Assembly (NCBI GenBank): GCA_959601025.1
Contig: CAUGOD010000008.1
Span: 25,956-89,955, forward strand
Origin: an uncultured Oscillospiraceae bacterium
GTDB lineage: Bacteria; Bacillota; Clostridia; Oscillospirales; Acutalibacteraceae
DNA: 64,000 nucleotides
Direction: 5' to 3'
Position numbers and translations under genes: made by a program. The notes under the pieces were generated by a model. The model was not told the origin of the DNA. It worked only from the letters and a program-made list of their open reading frames with translations, and did no database searches. Positions 55,516 through 63,718 of the stretch are shown in pieces; within the stretch, counting starts at the first letter, position 1; the number at the start of each line of letters is the position of its first letter.

Positions 55516-57441
55516 ATGGAATTCTTTGCGGGAAATTATGATGTGGCGGTAATCGGCGCGGGACACGCCGGGATCGAGGCGGCGCTCGCCGCGGCCCGGA
55601 TGGGCTGTTCCGCTGCTGTGTTCACCATCAATTTGGATTGGGTGGGGAATATGCCCTGCAATCCCTCCATCGGCGGGACGGCGAAGGGCCACCTGGTTCG
55701 GGAGGTGGACGCGCTGGGCGGAGAGATGGGCCGCGCGGCGGATGCGACATTCCTGCAGTCTCGGATGCTCAACCGGGGGAAGGGGCCGGCGGTTCATTCC
55801 CTGCGGGCGCAGATCGACCGGCGGGAATATTCCACCTATATGAAACGGCGGTTGGAAACAACGCCGGGCCTGGACATCCACCAGGCGGAAATTGTTTCCT
55901 TGTCCAGGGCTGGGGAAGAGTGGAGGCTCGTTACCCGGCTGGAGGAGGTTTATCTTTCGCGTACGGTGATTATCGCCTCCGGGACCTTTTTGCAGGGAAA
56001 AATTTTCATAGGGGACGTATCCTATGACGGCGGGCCGGACGGCATGTTTGCCGCGGCCGGGCTGACCGGTTCTCTGCGGGCGCTGGGGGTATCCCTTCGC
56101 CGGTTTAAGACCGGCACGCCGGCGCGGGTCTTGAAGTCCAGTATCGATTTTTCTCAGATGGAGCGGCAGGAGGGAGAGGAGCCGGTGGTTCCCTTTTCTT
56201 TTGAGACCGGGGGAATATTGGAGAACCAGGAGGTTTGCCATATCACCTGGACCACGGCCGAGACCAAACGGGTGATTCTGGAAAATCTGCACCGCTCCCC
56301 GCTGTACGGCGGTAAAATCGAAGGGGTCGGTCCCCGCTACTGTCCCAGTATTGAGGATAAGATCGTCCGTTTTGCGGATAAGGAACGACATCAGGTCTTT
56401 ATCGAGCCCTGCGGTCTGAAAACGGAGGAAATGTATTTACAGGGGCTGTCCTCTTCCCTCCCGGTGGATGTACAGCTGGCCTTTTTGCATACCATTCCCG
56501 GTTTGGAGCATGTCAAAGTGATGCGGCCCGCCTATGCGATTGAATACGACTGCTGCGATCCGCTGCAGCTGGATTCCACGCTGGAGTTTCTGGATTTTCC
56601 CGGTCTTTACGGCGCGGGACAGTTTAACGGCAGCTCCGGCTATGAGGAGGCGGCGGCGCAGGGACTGGTCGCGGGAATCAACGCCGCCCGGAAGGTGAAG
56701 GAAGAGGCGCCCATGCGGCTGGACCGTGCGTCGAGTTATATCGGCACGCTGGTGGATGATCTGGTGACGAAAGGGTGCACCGACCCTTATCGGATGATGA
56801 CCTCCCGGTCCGAATACCGCCTGATTCTGCGGCAGGATAACGCCGACGAGCGGCTGACGCCGATCGGCCGGGAAATGGGACTGGTGGACGACGTCCGCTG
56901 GGCGCATTATCTTCGCCGTCAGGAAGCAAAGCAGGCGGAACGAAAACGGCTGAGGGAGACGGTGCTTCCTCCGACGGAGGAGCTGAACGCGCTGCTTGTT
57001 TCACATGAAACAACACCGGTGGCCAGCGGCGTCCGGCTGGAGGAGCTGCTCAAACGGCCACAACTGGACTATAAAGCGCTGGAATCGGCGGATATCGCCC
57101 GGCCGGCGCTCGACCCATTGGTAATGGAGCAGGTGGAGGTTGAACTGAAATACGAGGGGTACATCCGCCGGCAGCAGGCGGCAATCGACGAAATGCGGCG
57201 GTTGGAGGGACGGCTCCTGCCTGAAGACGCGGAGTATACGGCAATCGCCGGGCTGCGAAAGGAAGCGCAGGAAAAATTATCAAAGGTGCGGCCGCGCAGC
57301 ATCGGACAGGCGTCACGGATCAGCGGGGTCAGCCCCGCGGATATTTCGGTGCTGCTGATCTGGCTGAGCAGTCGCCCGGAAAAAGAAAAGTTGCGGGGAG
57401 ACAGGGAAGATACGGCAGAAAAGGGGAAAGAGCATGATTGA
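55516..57441 (+). CDS. mnmG: tRNA uridine-5-carboxymethylaminomethyl modification enzyme MnmG (GidA)
   Basis: 641 residues from the ATG at 55516 (MEFFAGNYDVAVIGAGHAG); in-frame ATGs at 55483 and 55504 have no better ribosome site. FAD motif GAGHAG, CNPSIGGTAKGHLVREVDALGG, and the conserved RAQIDRREY. A parS-like palindrome lies inside the gene at 56997-57012. The stop overlaps rsmG by 8 bases. Confidence 0.96.
   Translation: MEFFAGNYDVAVIGAGHAGIEAALAAARMGCSAAVFTINLDWVGNMPCNPSIGGTAKGHLVREVDALGGEMGRAADATFLQSRMLNRGKGPAVHSLRAQIDRREYSTYMKRRLETTPGLDIHQAEIVSLSRAGEEWRLVTRLEEVYLSRTVIIASGTFLQGKIFIGDVSYDGGPDGMFAAAGLTGSLRALGVSLRRFKTGTPARVLKSSIDFSQMERQEGEEPVVPFSFETGGILENQEVCHITWTTAETKRVILENLHRSPLYGGKIEGVGPRYCPSIEDKIVRFADKERHQVFIEPCGLKTEEMYLQGLSSSLPVDVQLAFLHTIPGLEHVKVMRPAYAIEYDCCDPLQLDSTLEFLDFPGLYGAGQFNGSSGYEEAAAQGLVAGINAARKVKEEAPMRLDRASSYIGTLVDDLVTKGCTDPYRMMTSRSEYRLILRQDNADERLTPIGREMGLVDDVRWAHYLRRQEAKQAERKRLRETVLPPTEELNALLVSHETTPVASGVRLEELLKRPQLDYKALESADIARPALDPLVMEQVEVELKYEGYIRRQQAAIDEMRRLEGRLLPEDAEYTAIAGLRKEAQEKLSKVRPRSIGQASRISGVSPADISVLLIWLSSRPEKEKLRGDREDTAEKGKEHD
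56997..57012. promoter_or_regulatory. parS-like centromere site inside mnmG
   Basis: TGTTTCACATGAAACA, one base from the Bacillus consensus TGTTNCACGTGAAACA and the exact reverse complement of the site at 59286-59301. It codes for part of the VSHETT residues of MnmG. Confidence 0.85.
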
Positions 57442-58156
57442 CCGGGACAGCCTGCGGGAGCAGGCGGCGCGGCAGGGCGCGGCGCTGGACGACCGGATGC
57501 TGGAAAAATATGATCAATACGCCGCCCTTCTGACGGAATGGAATGATAAGATCAATCTCACCGCCATTACGGAGCCGCGGGAGATTGTCCGTAAGCATTT
57601 TGTGGACAGCCTGACGCTTCTGACCTGTTTGCCAGAGGGAGAGCTTTCCCTGATCGACGTGGGCACCGGCGCGGGCTTTCCTGGCGTGGTGTTGGCAATC
57701 GCCCGGCCGGGACTTCAGCTGACGCTGCTGGACAGCCTGAATAAACGGTTGGTCTTTTTGAAAGCGCTCTGTGAGGAGCTTTCCGTTCCGGTTACGCTGA
57801 TTCATGCCCGTGCGGAGGAGGGAGGAAGAAAGCCGGAGCTGCGGGAACGTTTTGATGTGGCGACGGCACGTGCCGTCGCGGCGCTTCCGGCGCTCTGCGA
57901 ATACTGTCTGCCCTTCGTCCGGCCAGGCGGCCTATTCCTGGCGATGAAAGGCCCTGACGGAGAGGGGGAAAGCCGTGCCGCGCAAAAGGCGGTTTCCCTT
58001 CTCGGCGGGAGACTGCGCGAGCCGAAAAAGATTCGCTTACCGGGGATGGGACGGGAGGAGCCGTTGGAACGTCTGCTGATTCCTGTCGACAAAGTAGCCC
58101 CTACGCCCCTTGTTTATCCCCGTGCATCGACAAAAATTACAAAGCATCCCCTTTAA
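57434..58156 (+). CDS. rsmG: 16S rRNA m7G527 methyltransferase RsmG (GidB)
   Basis: 240 residues. The SAM-binding motif is LIDVGTGAGFPGVVLAIARPGLQLTLLDSLNKRLVFL; NKINLTAIT-like motif DKINLTAITEPREIVRKHFVDSL at the front and ATARAVAALPALCEYCLPFVRPGG later. It methylates G527 of 16S rRNA. Translationally coupled to mnmG. Confidence 0.96.
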   Translation: MIDRDSLREQAARQGAALDDRMLEKYDQYAALLTEWNDKINLTAITEPREIVRKHFVDSLTLLTCLPEGELSLIDVGTGAGFPGVVLAIARPGLQLTLLDSLNKRLVFLKALCEELSVPVTLIHARAEEGGRKPELRERFDVATARAVAALPALCEYCLPFVRPGGLFLAMKGPDGEGESRAAQKAVSLLGGRLREPKKIRLPGMGREEPLERLLIPVDKVAPTPLVYPRASTKITKHPL

Positions 58157-58207
58157 AAAAGAGAAAACGACAGTGACGTTCGACATAACTGGAAAAGAAT
58201 TCCATGC

Positions 58208-58213
58208 TATACT
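58208..58213 (+). promoter_or_regulatory. Extended -10 before noc
   Basis: TGC-TATACT without a clear -35, about 85 bases before the noc start. Confidence 0.45.
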
Positions 58214-58296
58214 GGGCTCAAACAAACGCTGAAAAGCGCATATCCCGTCAAGCAGGCGGCTTTTTTGCGCGAAACCGAGAAGGGACGTGCCCGGTT

Positions 58297-59196
58297 ATGT
58301 GGAGAAATGGGAGAAAAAAGACGAAGTATCCAAGCAGCGGCCAGATATTGATGATTCCCACAAAAGATATCTGTCCGAACCCCGACCAGCCCCGTAAGGA
58401 ATTTGGCCTGGAAAAGCTGCTGGAATTGGCGCAGAGCATTGGGGAAAACGGCTTGATTCACCCGTTGACGATTCGTTTTCAGGAGGACAAGCCGGTTTTG
58501 ATCGCCGGGGAACGGCGGCTCCGCGCCGCGAAGATCGCCGGCCTTCCGGAGGTGCCCTGCATCGAAATGCCGGCGGAAAATGCGCAGTCCGCCCTTCTTG
58601 CGCTGGTAGAGAACCTTCAGAGGGAGGATATGAATTGCTTTGAGGAGGCGGAGGGAATCCGGCGGCTGATCGAGCTCCACGGACTGACGCAGGAGGAAGC
58701 GGCGATCCGTCTGGGGTGCGCGCAGTCTACGATTGCGAACCGGCTGCGGCTCCTCCGTCTGCCGCCGGAGGAGCGGCGGGCCATTCTGGCCGCCGGTCTG
58801 ACCGAACGACATGCCCGGGCGCTGCTCCGTCTGAACGATCCAGAGCTTCGCGCATTCGCCAGAAAACAGATGGAAGAGGAACGGCTAAACGCGGCGCAGA
58901 GCGACCAGCTGGTGGACGAGCTGCTCCGGGAAGGGGAGGTCGTATCTCCGGAGAAGCCGCAGCGGCAACGTCCGCTGCCGTTGGTACGGGATGTACGCCT
59001 TTTTCTGAACACGGTGAACCACGCGGTGGATACCATGCGCCGCTCCGGGATCGAAGCCAGTGCGGAAAAGACGGAGACGGAGGAATTTATCGAATACCGT
59101 GTCCGGATTCCCCGGCAGGCCGCTTATCCTCTGCGCTCCCTTTCGGAAAGGCAGCCGCCGGTCAGTATCCGGCGCACGGAGAATTGTACGGCGTAA
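58297..59196 (+). CDS. noc: Nucleoid occlusion protein Noc (ParB-like)
   Basis: 299 residues from the ATG at 58297 (an AGAAGGGA site lies 12 bases before it). ParB-type CTP/DNA-binding core: IPTKDICPNPDQPRKEFG, GLIHPLTIR, IAGERRLRAAKIAGLPEVPCI, ALVENLQREDMNCFEEAEG, and the HTH LTQEEAAIRLGCAQSTIANRLRLLRLP. It precedes soj/spo0J, as Noc does in Firmicutes. Noc binds its own sites and keeps the division ring off the chromosome. It could be told from ParB by its binding sites. Confidence 0.85.
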   Translation: MWRNGRKKTKYPSSGQILMIPTKDICPNPDQPRKEFGLEKLLELAQSIGENGLIHPLTIRFQEDKPVLIAGERRLRAAKIAGLPEVPCIEMPAENAQSALLALVENLQREDMNCFEEAEGIRRLIELHGLTQEEAAIRLGCAQSTIANRLRLLRLPPEERRAILAAGLTERHARALLRLNDPELRAFARKQMEEERLNAAQSDQLVDELLREGEVVSPEKPQRQRPLPLVRDVRLFLNTVNHAVDTMRRSGIEASAEKTETEEFIEYRVRIPRQAAYPLRSLSERQPPVSIRRTENCTA

Positions 59197-59210
59197 GTTT
59201 TGTCCTGTAG

Positions 59211-59261
59211 AGAGGTCCACAGCACCAACCTTTTGTCAAAAGATTGGTGCTGTGGACCTCT
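59211..59261 (+). terminator. Terminator of noc
   Basis: AGAGGTCCACAGCACCAA with its complete complement (59244-59261), then TTTATT. Confidence 0.88.
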
Positions 59262-59285
59262 TTTATTAATATGCATACCCTCGTT

Positions 59286-59301
59286 TGTTTCATGTGAAAC
59301 A
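59286..59301. promoter_or_regulatory. parS-like centromere site between noc and parA
   Basis: TGTTTCATGTGAAACA, a perfect match to the parS consensus except one central base, and the reverse complement of the copy inside mnmG. Confidence 0.88.
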
Positions 59302-59379
59302 TTCCAAAAACGAAAAAAGCAAAGGTTCCCTCCGTATTTTTCATTCTATCGCATTCTCTCTCTTTTCCCTTTTCACACT

Positions 59380-59468
59380 TTATGGTATAATGTCGTTTGG
59401 GAGAAATGCGACAGCGTTTTTCGATGCGTCGCGGGCAAACTCCGACAGAGAACCCGGCCGGGCGGCGC
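59380..59468 (+). repeat. Repeat locus 4 (one unit) upstream of parA
   Basis: TTATGGTATAATGTCG (-10 at 59386-59391), inner GAGAAATGC/GCG-TTTTTC hairpin (degenerate), then a decayed arm and the conserved ...GAGAACCCGGCCGGGCGGCGC. A second TATAAT at 59471-59476 may be the start of a decayed next unit. It points into parA at 59575. Confidence 0.75.
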
Positions 59469-59574
59469 TGTATAATTAACAACGACAGAAAAATGCCGCC
59501 GTGTAATGGCGGACGGCGGAAAAGGAACAATCGGCGGTAAAAGCCGTAAAACCAATGGATGGAGCGTGTAAAGC

Positions 59575-60336
59575 ATGGGAAAGATCGTCGCGGTGGTCAA
59601 TCAAAAGGGCGGGGTGGGGAAAACCACCACTACTGTCAACCTTACGTCGGCGATTGGCGCGCGGGGAAAGCGATGCCTTTTGGTAGACGTGGATCCGCAG
59701 GGGAACGCAACCAGCGGCCTGGGCGTGGATAAACGGAATGTAGCCCGGTCCACCTATGAGCTGCTGATCGGCGCTGTCGAGCCGGACGCTGTGCTGATTC
59801 ATACCGCTTTTCCGCAGGTGGACGTCCTGCCCTCCGGCATCCGGCTGGCGGGCGCGGAAATCGAGATGGTAGACCTCAACCGGCGGGAAAGCCGGCTGAC
59901 TGCCGCCCTCGCACCGCTGCGGGACCGGTACGATTATATTTTCATCGATTGCCCGCCTTCCCTGGGGCTGCTGACCCTGAACGCGCTCTGCGCGGCGGAT
60001 ACGCTGCTGGTGCCGATCCAGTGCGAATATTACGCACTGGAGGGACTTTCCCAGCTGATGGCGACCGTCCGGCAGGTCAAACGGCTGTATAACGCCCAGC
60101 TGGAGCTGGAGGGCGTGCTTCTCACCATGTACGATGGCCGGCTCAACCTGACCCAGCAGGTGGTGGAGGAAGTGAAAAAATTCTTTCCCCGTAAGGTATT
60201 CGCAACCGCCATCCCCCGCAGCGTACGATTGTCCGAAGCGCCCAGCTTCGGCAAGCCGATTAATTATTACGATCGCAGCTCCCGCGGCGCGCAGGCCTAT
60301 GACGCGTTGGCCGAGGAGTTTATACGCAGGCGGTAA
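59575..60336 (+). CDS. parA: Chromosome partitioning ATPase ParA (Soj)
   Basis: 253 residues. Deviant Walker A KGGVGKTTTTVNL, then VDVDPQGNATSGLG, FIDCPPSLGLLTLNAL, and the C-terminal RSVRLSEAPSFGKPI typical of Soj. It acts with ParB on parS sites and on DnaA control. GGAG site upstream. Confidence 0.97.
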   Translation: MGKIVAVVNQKGGVGKTTTTVNLTSAIGARGKRCLLVDVDPQGNATSGLGVDKRNVARSTYELLIGAVEPDAVLIHTAFPQVDVLPSGIRLAGAEIEMVDLNRRESRLTAALAPLRDRYDYIFIDCPPSLGLLTLNALCAADTLLVPIQCEYYALEGLSQLMATVRQVKRLYNAQLELEGVLLTMYDGRLNLTQQVVEEVKKFFPRKVFATAIPRSVRLSEAPSFGKPINYYDRSSRGAQAYDALAEEFIRRR

Positions 60337-60387
60337 CGCGGGAGCTTGAGCGAAACGGCGGAACAGAACAAACGGAGGAGTTTTTAT

Positions 60388-61257
60388 ATGGCAGCAAAAA
60401 AAGGAGGCCTTGGCAAAGGCCTGGAGGCATTGTTCGCTGAAAATGCGGTAGAGGAACAGGGAAAAACCGTTTCTCTGCGGATTTCGGATATTGAACCAAA
60501 CCGCGCGCAGCCCCGCAAGCAATTTGACGAGGATGCGCTGGCCGAGCTGGCGGCGTCCATCGCGCAGCACGGCGTGCTGCAGCCCCTGTTGGTACGCCCG
60601 CTGAGCGGCGGGAATTATCAGCTGGTTGCCGGCGAACGCCGATGGCGCGCCTCCCGGATGGCGGGATTAACCGAAGTGCCGGTGGTGGTGCGGGAGATGA
60701 CCGACCAGGAAGCCGCCGAGCTGGCGCTGATTGAAAACCTGCAGAGGGAGGACCTCAATCCGATGGAAGAAGCGCTCGGCTTCCAGACGCTGATGGAGAG
60801 CTACGGCCTGACGCAGGAAGAAACCGCCCAGGCCGTGAACAAATCCCGGCCGGCGGTGGCGAACGCCCTTCGTTTGCTTCGCCTGCCTCGCCCGGTGGCG
60901 GAGCTGGTGTCGGAGGGACGGCTGTCCGCCGGCCATGCCCGCGCCGTGCTCGCTTTTTCGGGAGAGGAAGAGCAGGTCGCCGCCGCGCAGGCGGCGATAC
61001 AGGGCGGCCTGTCGGTAAGGGAACTGGAAAAACGGGCCAAGAGCGCGAAAAGCGTGAAGGAGCCGAAAGCAAGAGCTGTCGAGACAGGGTTTTCCCGCAA
61101 CAGCTTTTATGACGAGGTCGAGCTGTCCCTCACCGAGCACCTGGGCCGTCGTGTGAAGGTGAGCGAAGGGAAAAAAGGCGGAACGCTGCAGATTGAATTT
61201 TATTCGCGGGACGATCTGCGGATGCTCGCCAATGATTTGGCGCCGGAAAAGGAATAA
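60388..61257 (+). CDS. parB: Chromosome partitioning protein ParB (Spo0J)
   Basis: 289 residues from the ATG at 60388 (GGAGGAG site). MAAKKGGLGKGLEALF start, then SDIEPNRAQPRKQFDEDALAELAASIAQHGVLQPLLVRP, the GERRWRASRMAGLTEVPVVV box II, IENLQREDLNPMEEA and the HTH LTQEETAQAVNKSRPAVANALRLLRLP, plus a C-terminal dimer domain. It is a paralogue of noc 1.2 kb upstream. Confidence 0.97.
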   Translation: MAAKKGGLGKGLEALFAENAVEEQGKTVSLRISDIEPNRAQPRKQFDEDALAELAASIAQHGVLQPLLVRPLSGGNYQLVAGERRWRASRMAGLTEVPVVVREMTDQEAAELALIENLQREDLNPMEEALGFQTLMESYGLTQEETAQAVNKSRPAVANALRLLRLPRPVAELVSEGRLSAGHARAVLAFSGEEEQVAAAQAAIQGGLSVRELEKRAKSAKSVKEPKARAVETGFSRNSFYDEVELSLTEHLGRRVKVSEGKKGGTLQIEFYSRDDLRMLANDLAPEKE

Positions 61258-61351
61258 CGCCGGATAAAAAACTTCTGTTTTTCCACTATTTTCTCAGTGA
61301 CGGTGGAAAATAAAAGGAAATCGTTAAAAGCAGGAAGGCAGGAAAAACACG

Positions 61352-61822
61352 ATGTCGATTGAAGCGGTAAAAGATTACCTGTCCCGGTGGGGACGGGACA
61401 AGGACATACAGGAATTCCCCGTCTCCAGCGCGACAGTGGAGCTGGCGGCCGAAGCGCTCCATACCGCGCCGGGGGCGATCGCCAAAACGCTGTCCTTTGC
61501 GGATGGGGAGGGTTGTCTTCTGGTGGTCGCCGCGGGAAATGCCCGGATCGATAACCCGAAATTTAAAGCGACCTTTGGCATGAAAGCGAAAATGCTCCCG
61601 CCCGACCGGGCGCTGGAGCTGACTGGTCACGCGGTCGGCGGGGTTTGTCCCTTTGCCCTGCCGGAAAACGTGCCGGTGTACCTGGATCAGTCTTTGAAGG
61701 ATAAGGAGGTCGTCTATCCCGCCTGCGGCAGCAGCAATTCCGCGATTCGGCTGACGCTGGAGGAATTGGAACGCTATTCCCAGAGCAGGGGATGGGTAGA
61801 CGTTTGTAAACTTCCGGAGTAA
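61352..61822 (+). CDS. YbaK/EbsC-family aminoacyl-tRNA deacylase-like protein
   Basis: 156 residues. The YbaK/ProX pattern FPVSSATVELAAEALHTAPGAIAKTLSF, the LVVAAGNARIDNPKFKATFG segment and GHAVGGVCPFALPENVPVYLDQSL is complete. Such enzymes clear mischarged tRNAs such as Cys-tRNA(Pro). The conserved lysine in AKTL is present. Transcribed after parB. Confidence 0.92.
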   Translation: MSIEAVKDYLSRWGRDKDIQEFPVSSATVELAAEALHTAPGAIAKTLSFADGEGCLLVVAAGNARIDNPKFKATFGMKAKMLPPDRALELTGHAVGGVCPFALPENVPVYLDQSLKDKEVVYPACGSSNSAIRLTLEELERYSQSRGWVDVCKLPE

Positions 61823-61910
61823 TAATCACTTGTGATTATACGGAACGTATATACTCTGCTGCGTCGAAAGAGAAAAGAGAGAAATGAGGCAGGCGCGGCG
61901 GAAAACAAAG

Positions 61911-62052
61911 TAAGGACAGTGCGCCGCCAAGCAGCATGGGCATAGATGTTGGTGAGGCGGCCGCAGCAAACCGAAAAGGACGGGAAAATGCGAAAGCATT
62001 TTCGATTGCGCCGCCAAGCAGCGTGGGCATAGATGCTGGTGAGGCGGCGCAA
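61911..62052 (+). repeat. Repeat locus 5 (variant arms without -10 motif)
   Basis: Two arms units: GCGCCGCCAAGCAGC-TGGGCATAGATG-TGGTGAGGCGG at 61920-61962 and again at 62010-62052. Between them lies the inner hairpin GAAAATGC-GAAA-GCATTTTC (61984-62003). It has a different loop from the other loci and no TATAAT. It ends 23 bases before the acyl-ACP thioesterase start. Confidence 0.75.
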
Positions 62053-62075
62053 AGGGAAAGGAAGCAGACAAATCT

Positions 62076-62873
62076 ATGACAACCGCATCCGTTGCGCCGG
62101 ATTATACCTGGAATATCCGGATCAATTCTTTTGAGGTCGGCCCGGACCGCCGCCTGCGCTTATCCAATCAGCTCAAGCTGCAGCAGGAGGTAGGGGAGCT
62201 CCATCTATCCGCCGGGGGACTGGGATATGACGAGCTGTACCGCCATGGGATAGCGTTCGTGCTGACCCGCCTTCACACGGTCATCCATCGCGCGCCGCTG
62301 CTGGGGGAAAACGTTCGGCTGCAAACCTGGCACCGGGATTCCAAAGGCGCCCAGTTTTTCCGCTGCTATCAATTTCTCGACGGAGAGGACCGGCTGCTGA
62401 TCGACAGCGTTACGGCGTTCGCGTTGGTGGACGTGAAGGATCATAAGCTGCTGCGTCCCGGCGTTTTCGAGCAGTTTGGCCTGTACGAGCAGCCAGACCG
62501 CCGCGGAAGCTGCGCCGATCCCGCAAAGCTCCGTCCGCCGGCGGAACTCGCCGCGGCGGGGGAGAGAACGGTTCGCTGGTCGGATATCGACTGCAACGGG
62601 CACCTCAACAACACGGTGTATGCCGACATTGCCTGCGATGCGCTGCCCGGTGGGATGGCTGGGAAACGAATTATCGAAGCGTCTGTCGTCTTTGTGCATG
62701 AGGCGGTGGAGGGAGAAGCTCTGTCTCTTTTCGCGGGAACGGAAGCCGGAGAAAAGGAGCCGTCGGCAGGCTGGGTGGTCGGCGATCTTCCGGACGGCCG
62801 CCGGTGCTTCGAAGCGCGGATCACCACGCAGACGGCGGCGGAGGGGTCGGATGGAAATAGATGGAAGGCCTGA
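62076..62873 (+). CDS. Acyl-ACP thioesterase
   Basis: 265 residues, two hot-dog domains. The first has RLRLSNQLKLQQEVGELHLSAGGLGYDEL and FVLTRLHTVIHRAPLLGENV; the second has the catalytic pattern VRWSDIDCNGHLNNTVYADIACD with Asn and His as expected. It releases fatty acids from acyl carrier protein. It lies directly after repeat locus 5. Confidence 0.92.
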   Translation: MTTASVAPDYTWNIRINSFEVGPDRRLRLSNQLKLQQEVGELHLSAGGLGYDELYRHGIAFVLTRLHTVIHRAPLLGENVRLQTWHRDSKGAQFFRCYQFLDGEDRLLIDSVTAFALVDVKDHKLLRPGVFEQFGLYEQPDRRGSCADPAKLRPPAELAAAGERTVRWSDIDCNGHLNNTVYADIACDALPGGMAGKRIIEASVVFVHEAVEGEALSLFAGTEAGEKEPSAGWVVGDLPDGRRCFEARITTQTAAEGSDGNRWKA

Positions 62874-62889
62874 AGGCTGGGAGGGTTAA

Positions 62890-63651
62890 ATGGATCGGTT
62901 TGAGGAGGCCCGGCTGAAGGGACTGGCCGCCCTGCAGGAGCGTCCCGGTATCGGGACGCTGCGGGAACGGAGCCTTCACGCCGTGCTGAAATACTGGATA
63001 GACCCGGACGAAAGCCATCATGAGGTTCCGCTGCCCTGTAGGCTGGTCGCCGACGTATACGACGGCGACCAAATTACCGAAATCCAGACCCGGAATTTCA
63101 GCAAGCTCCGCCCCAAGTTGGCGCGGATGCTGCCGGAATATCCCGTGACTGTCGTTTATCCCATTCCTCGTGTCAAACGGCTGGTCTGGATGGAACCGGA
63201 AACCGGGGAGATGTCCCGGCCCCGCAAATCGCCAAAAACCGGAACGGCGTGGGACGCGTTTCCCGAGCTTTTCTATATTCGGGATTATCTGCGGGATCCC
63301 CGGTTGACGGTTCGGCTGGTATACCTTGACATGGACGAGTACAAGCTGCTCAATGGTTGGAGCCGGAACCGGAAAAAGGGAGCCTGCCGGGTGGAGCGCA
63401 TTCCCACCGCGCTGGCCGGAGAAGAAAAGCTTTCTACCGCCGCCGATTTTGCCGCTCTCCTGCCGCCCTGCTTGCCGGAGCCGTTTACGACGACTGACCT
63501 TGCCAAGGCGCTGCGGATACGCAGAGAGCGGGCGGGAAAAATCATATACATACTGTATGAAATAGAAGCGATTCAACGAATAGGGAAATCCGGCAATGCG
63601 TTTTTATATCAAAACCCGTGGAAAACGGAACCGGAAATTGACGGAGAGTAA
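62890..63651 (+). CDS. Conserved protein of unknown function, possible nuclease-like core
   Basis: 253 residues, not recognised with certainty. The middle part RLVADVYDGDQITEIQTRNFSKLRPKL has an Asp...Glu-x-Gln pattern like PD-(D/E)XK nucleases, followed by an IPRVKRLVWMEPETGE segment. The C-terminus (FTTTDLAKALRIRRERAGKIIYILYEIEAIQRIGKSGNAFLY) looks like a winged helix. An ATG at 62890 follows GGAGGG. A DNA-acting role is a guess from these two features. Confidence 0.6.
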   Translation: MDRFEEARLKGLAALQERPGIGTLRERSLHAVLKYWIDPDESHHEVPLPCRLVADVYDGDQITEIQTRNFSKLRPKLARMLPEYPVTVVYPIPRVKRLVWMEPETGEMSRPRKSPKTGTAWDAFPELFYIRDYLRDPRLTVRLVYLDMDEYKLLNGWSRNRKKGACRVERIPTALAGEEKLSTAADFAALLPPCLPEPFTTTDLAKALRIRRERAGKIIYILYEIEAIQRIGKSGNAFLYQNPWKTEPEIDGE

Positions 63652-63689
63652 TATATGGAATTGTATTACTCTCTGTTTTTTCATCCCGA

Positions 63690-63718
63690 TTGACACTCAG
63701 TCAGTGAAATGATATAAT
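63690..63718 (+). promoter_or_regulatory. Perfect sigma-A promoter overlapping the first repeat unit of locus 6
   Basis: TTGACA (63690-63695), 17-base spacer, TATAAT (63713-63718). The spacer contains an inverted repeat CACTCAGTCAGTG (63694-63706), the form of a TetR-type operator. Confidence 0.85.
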
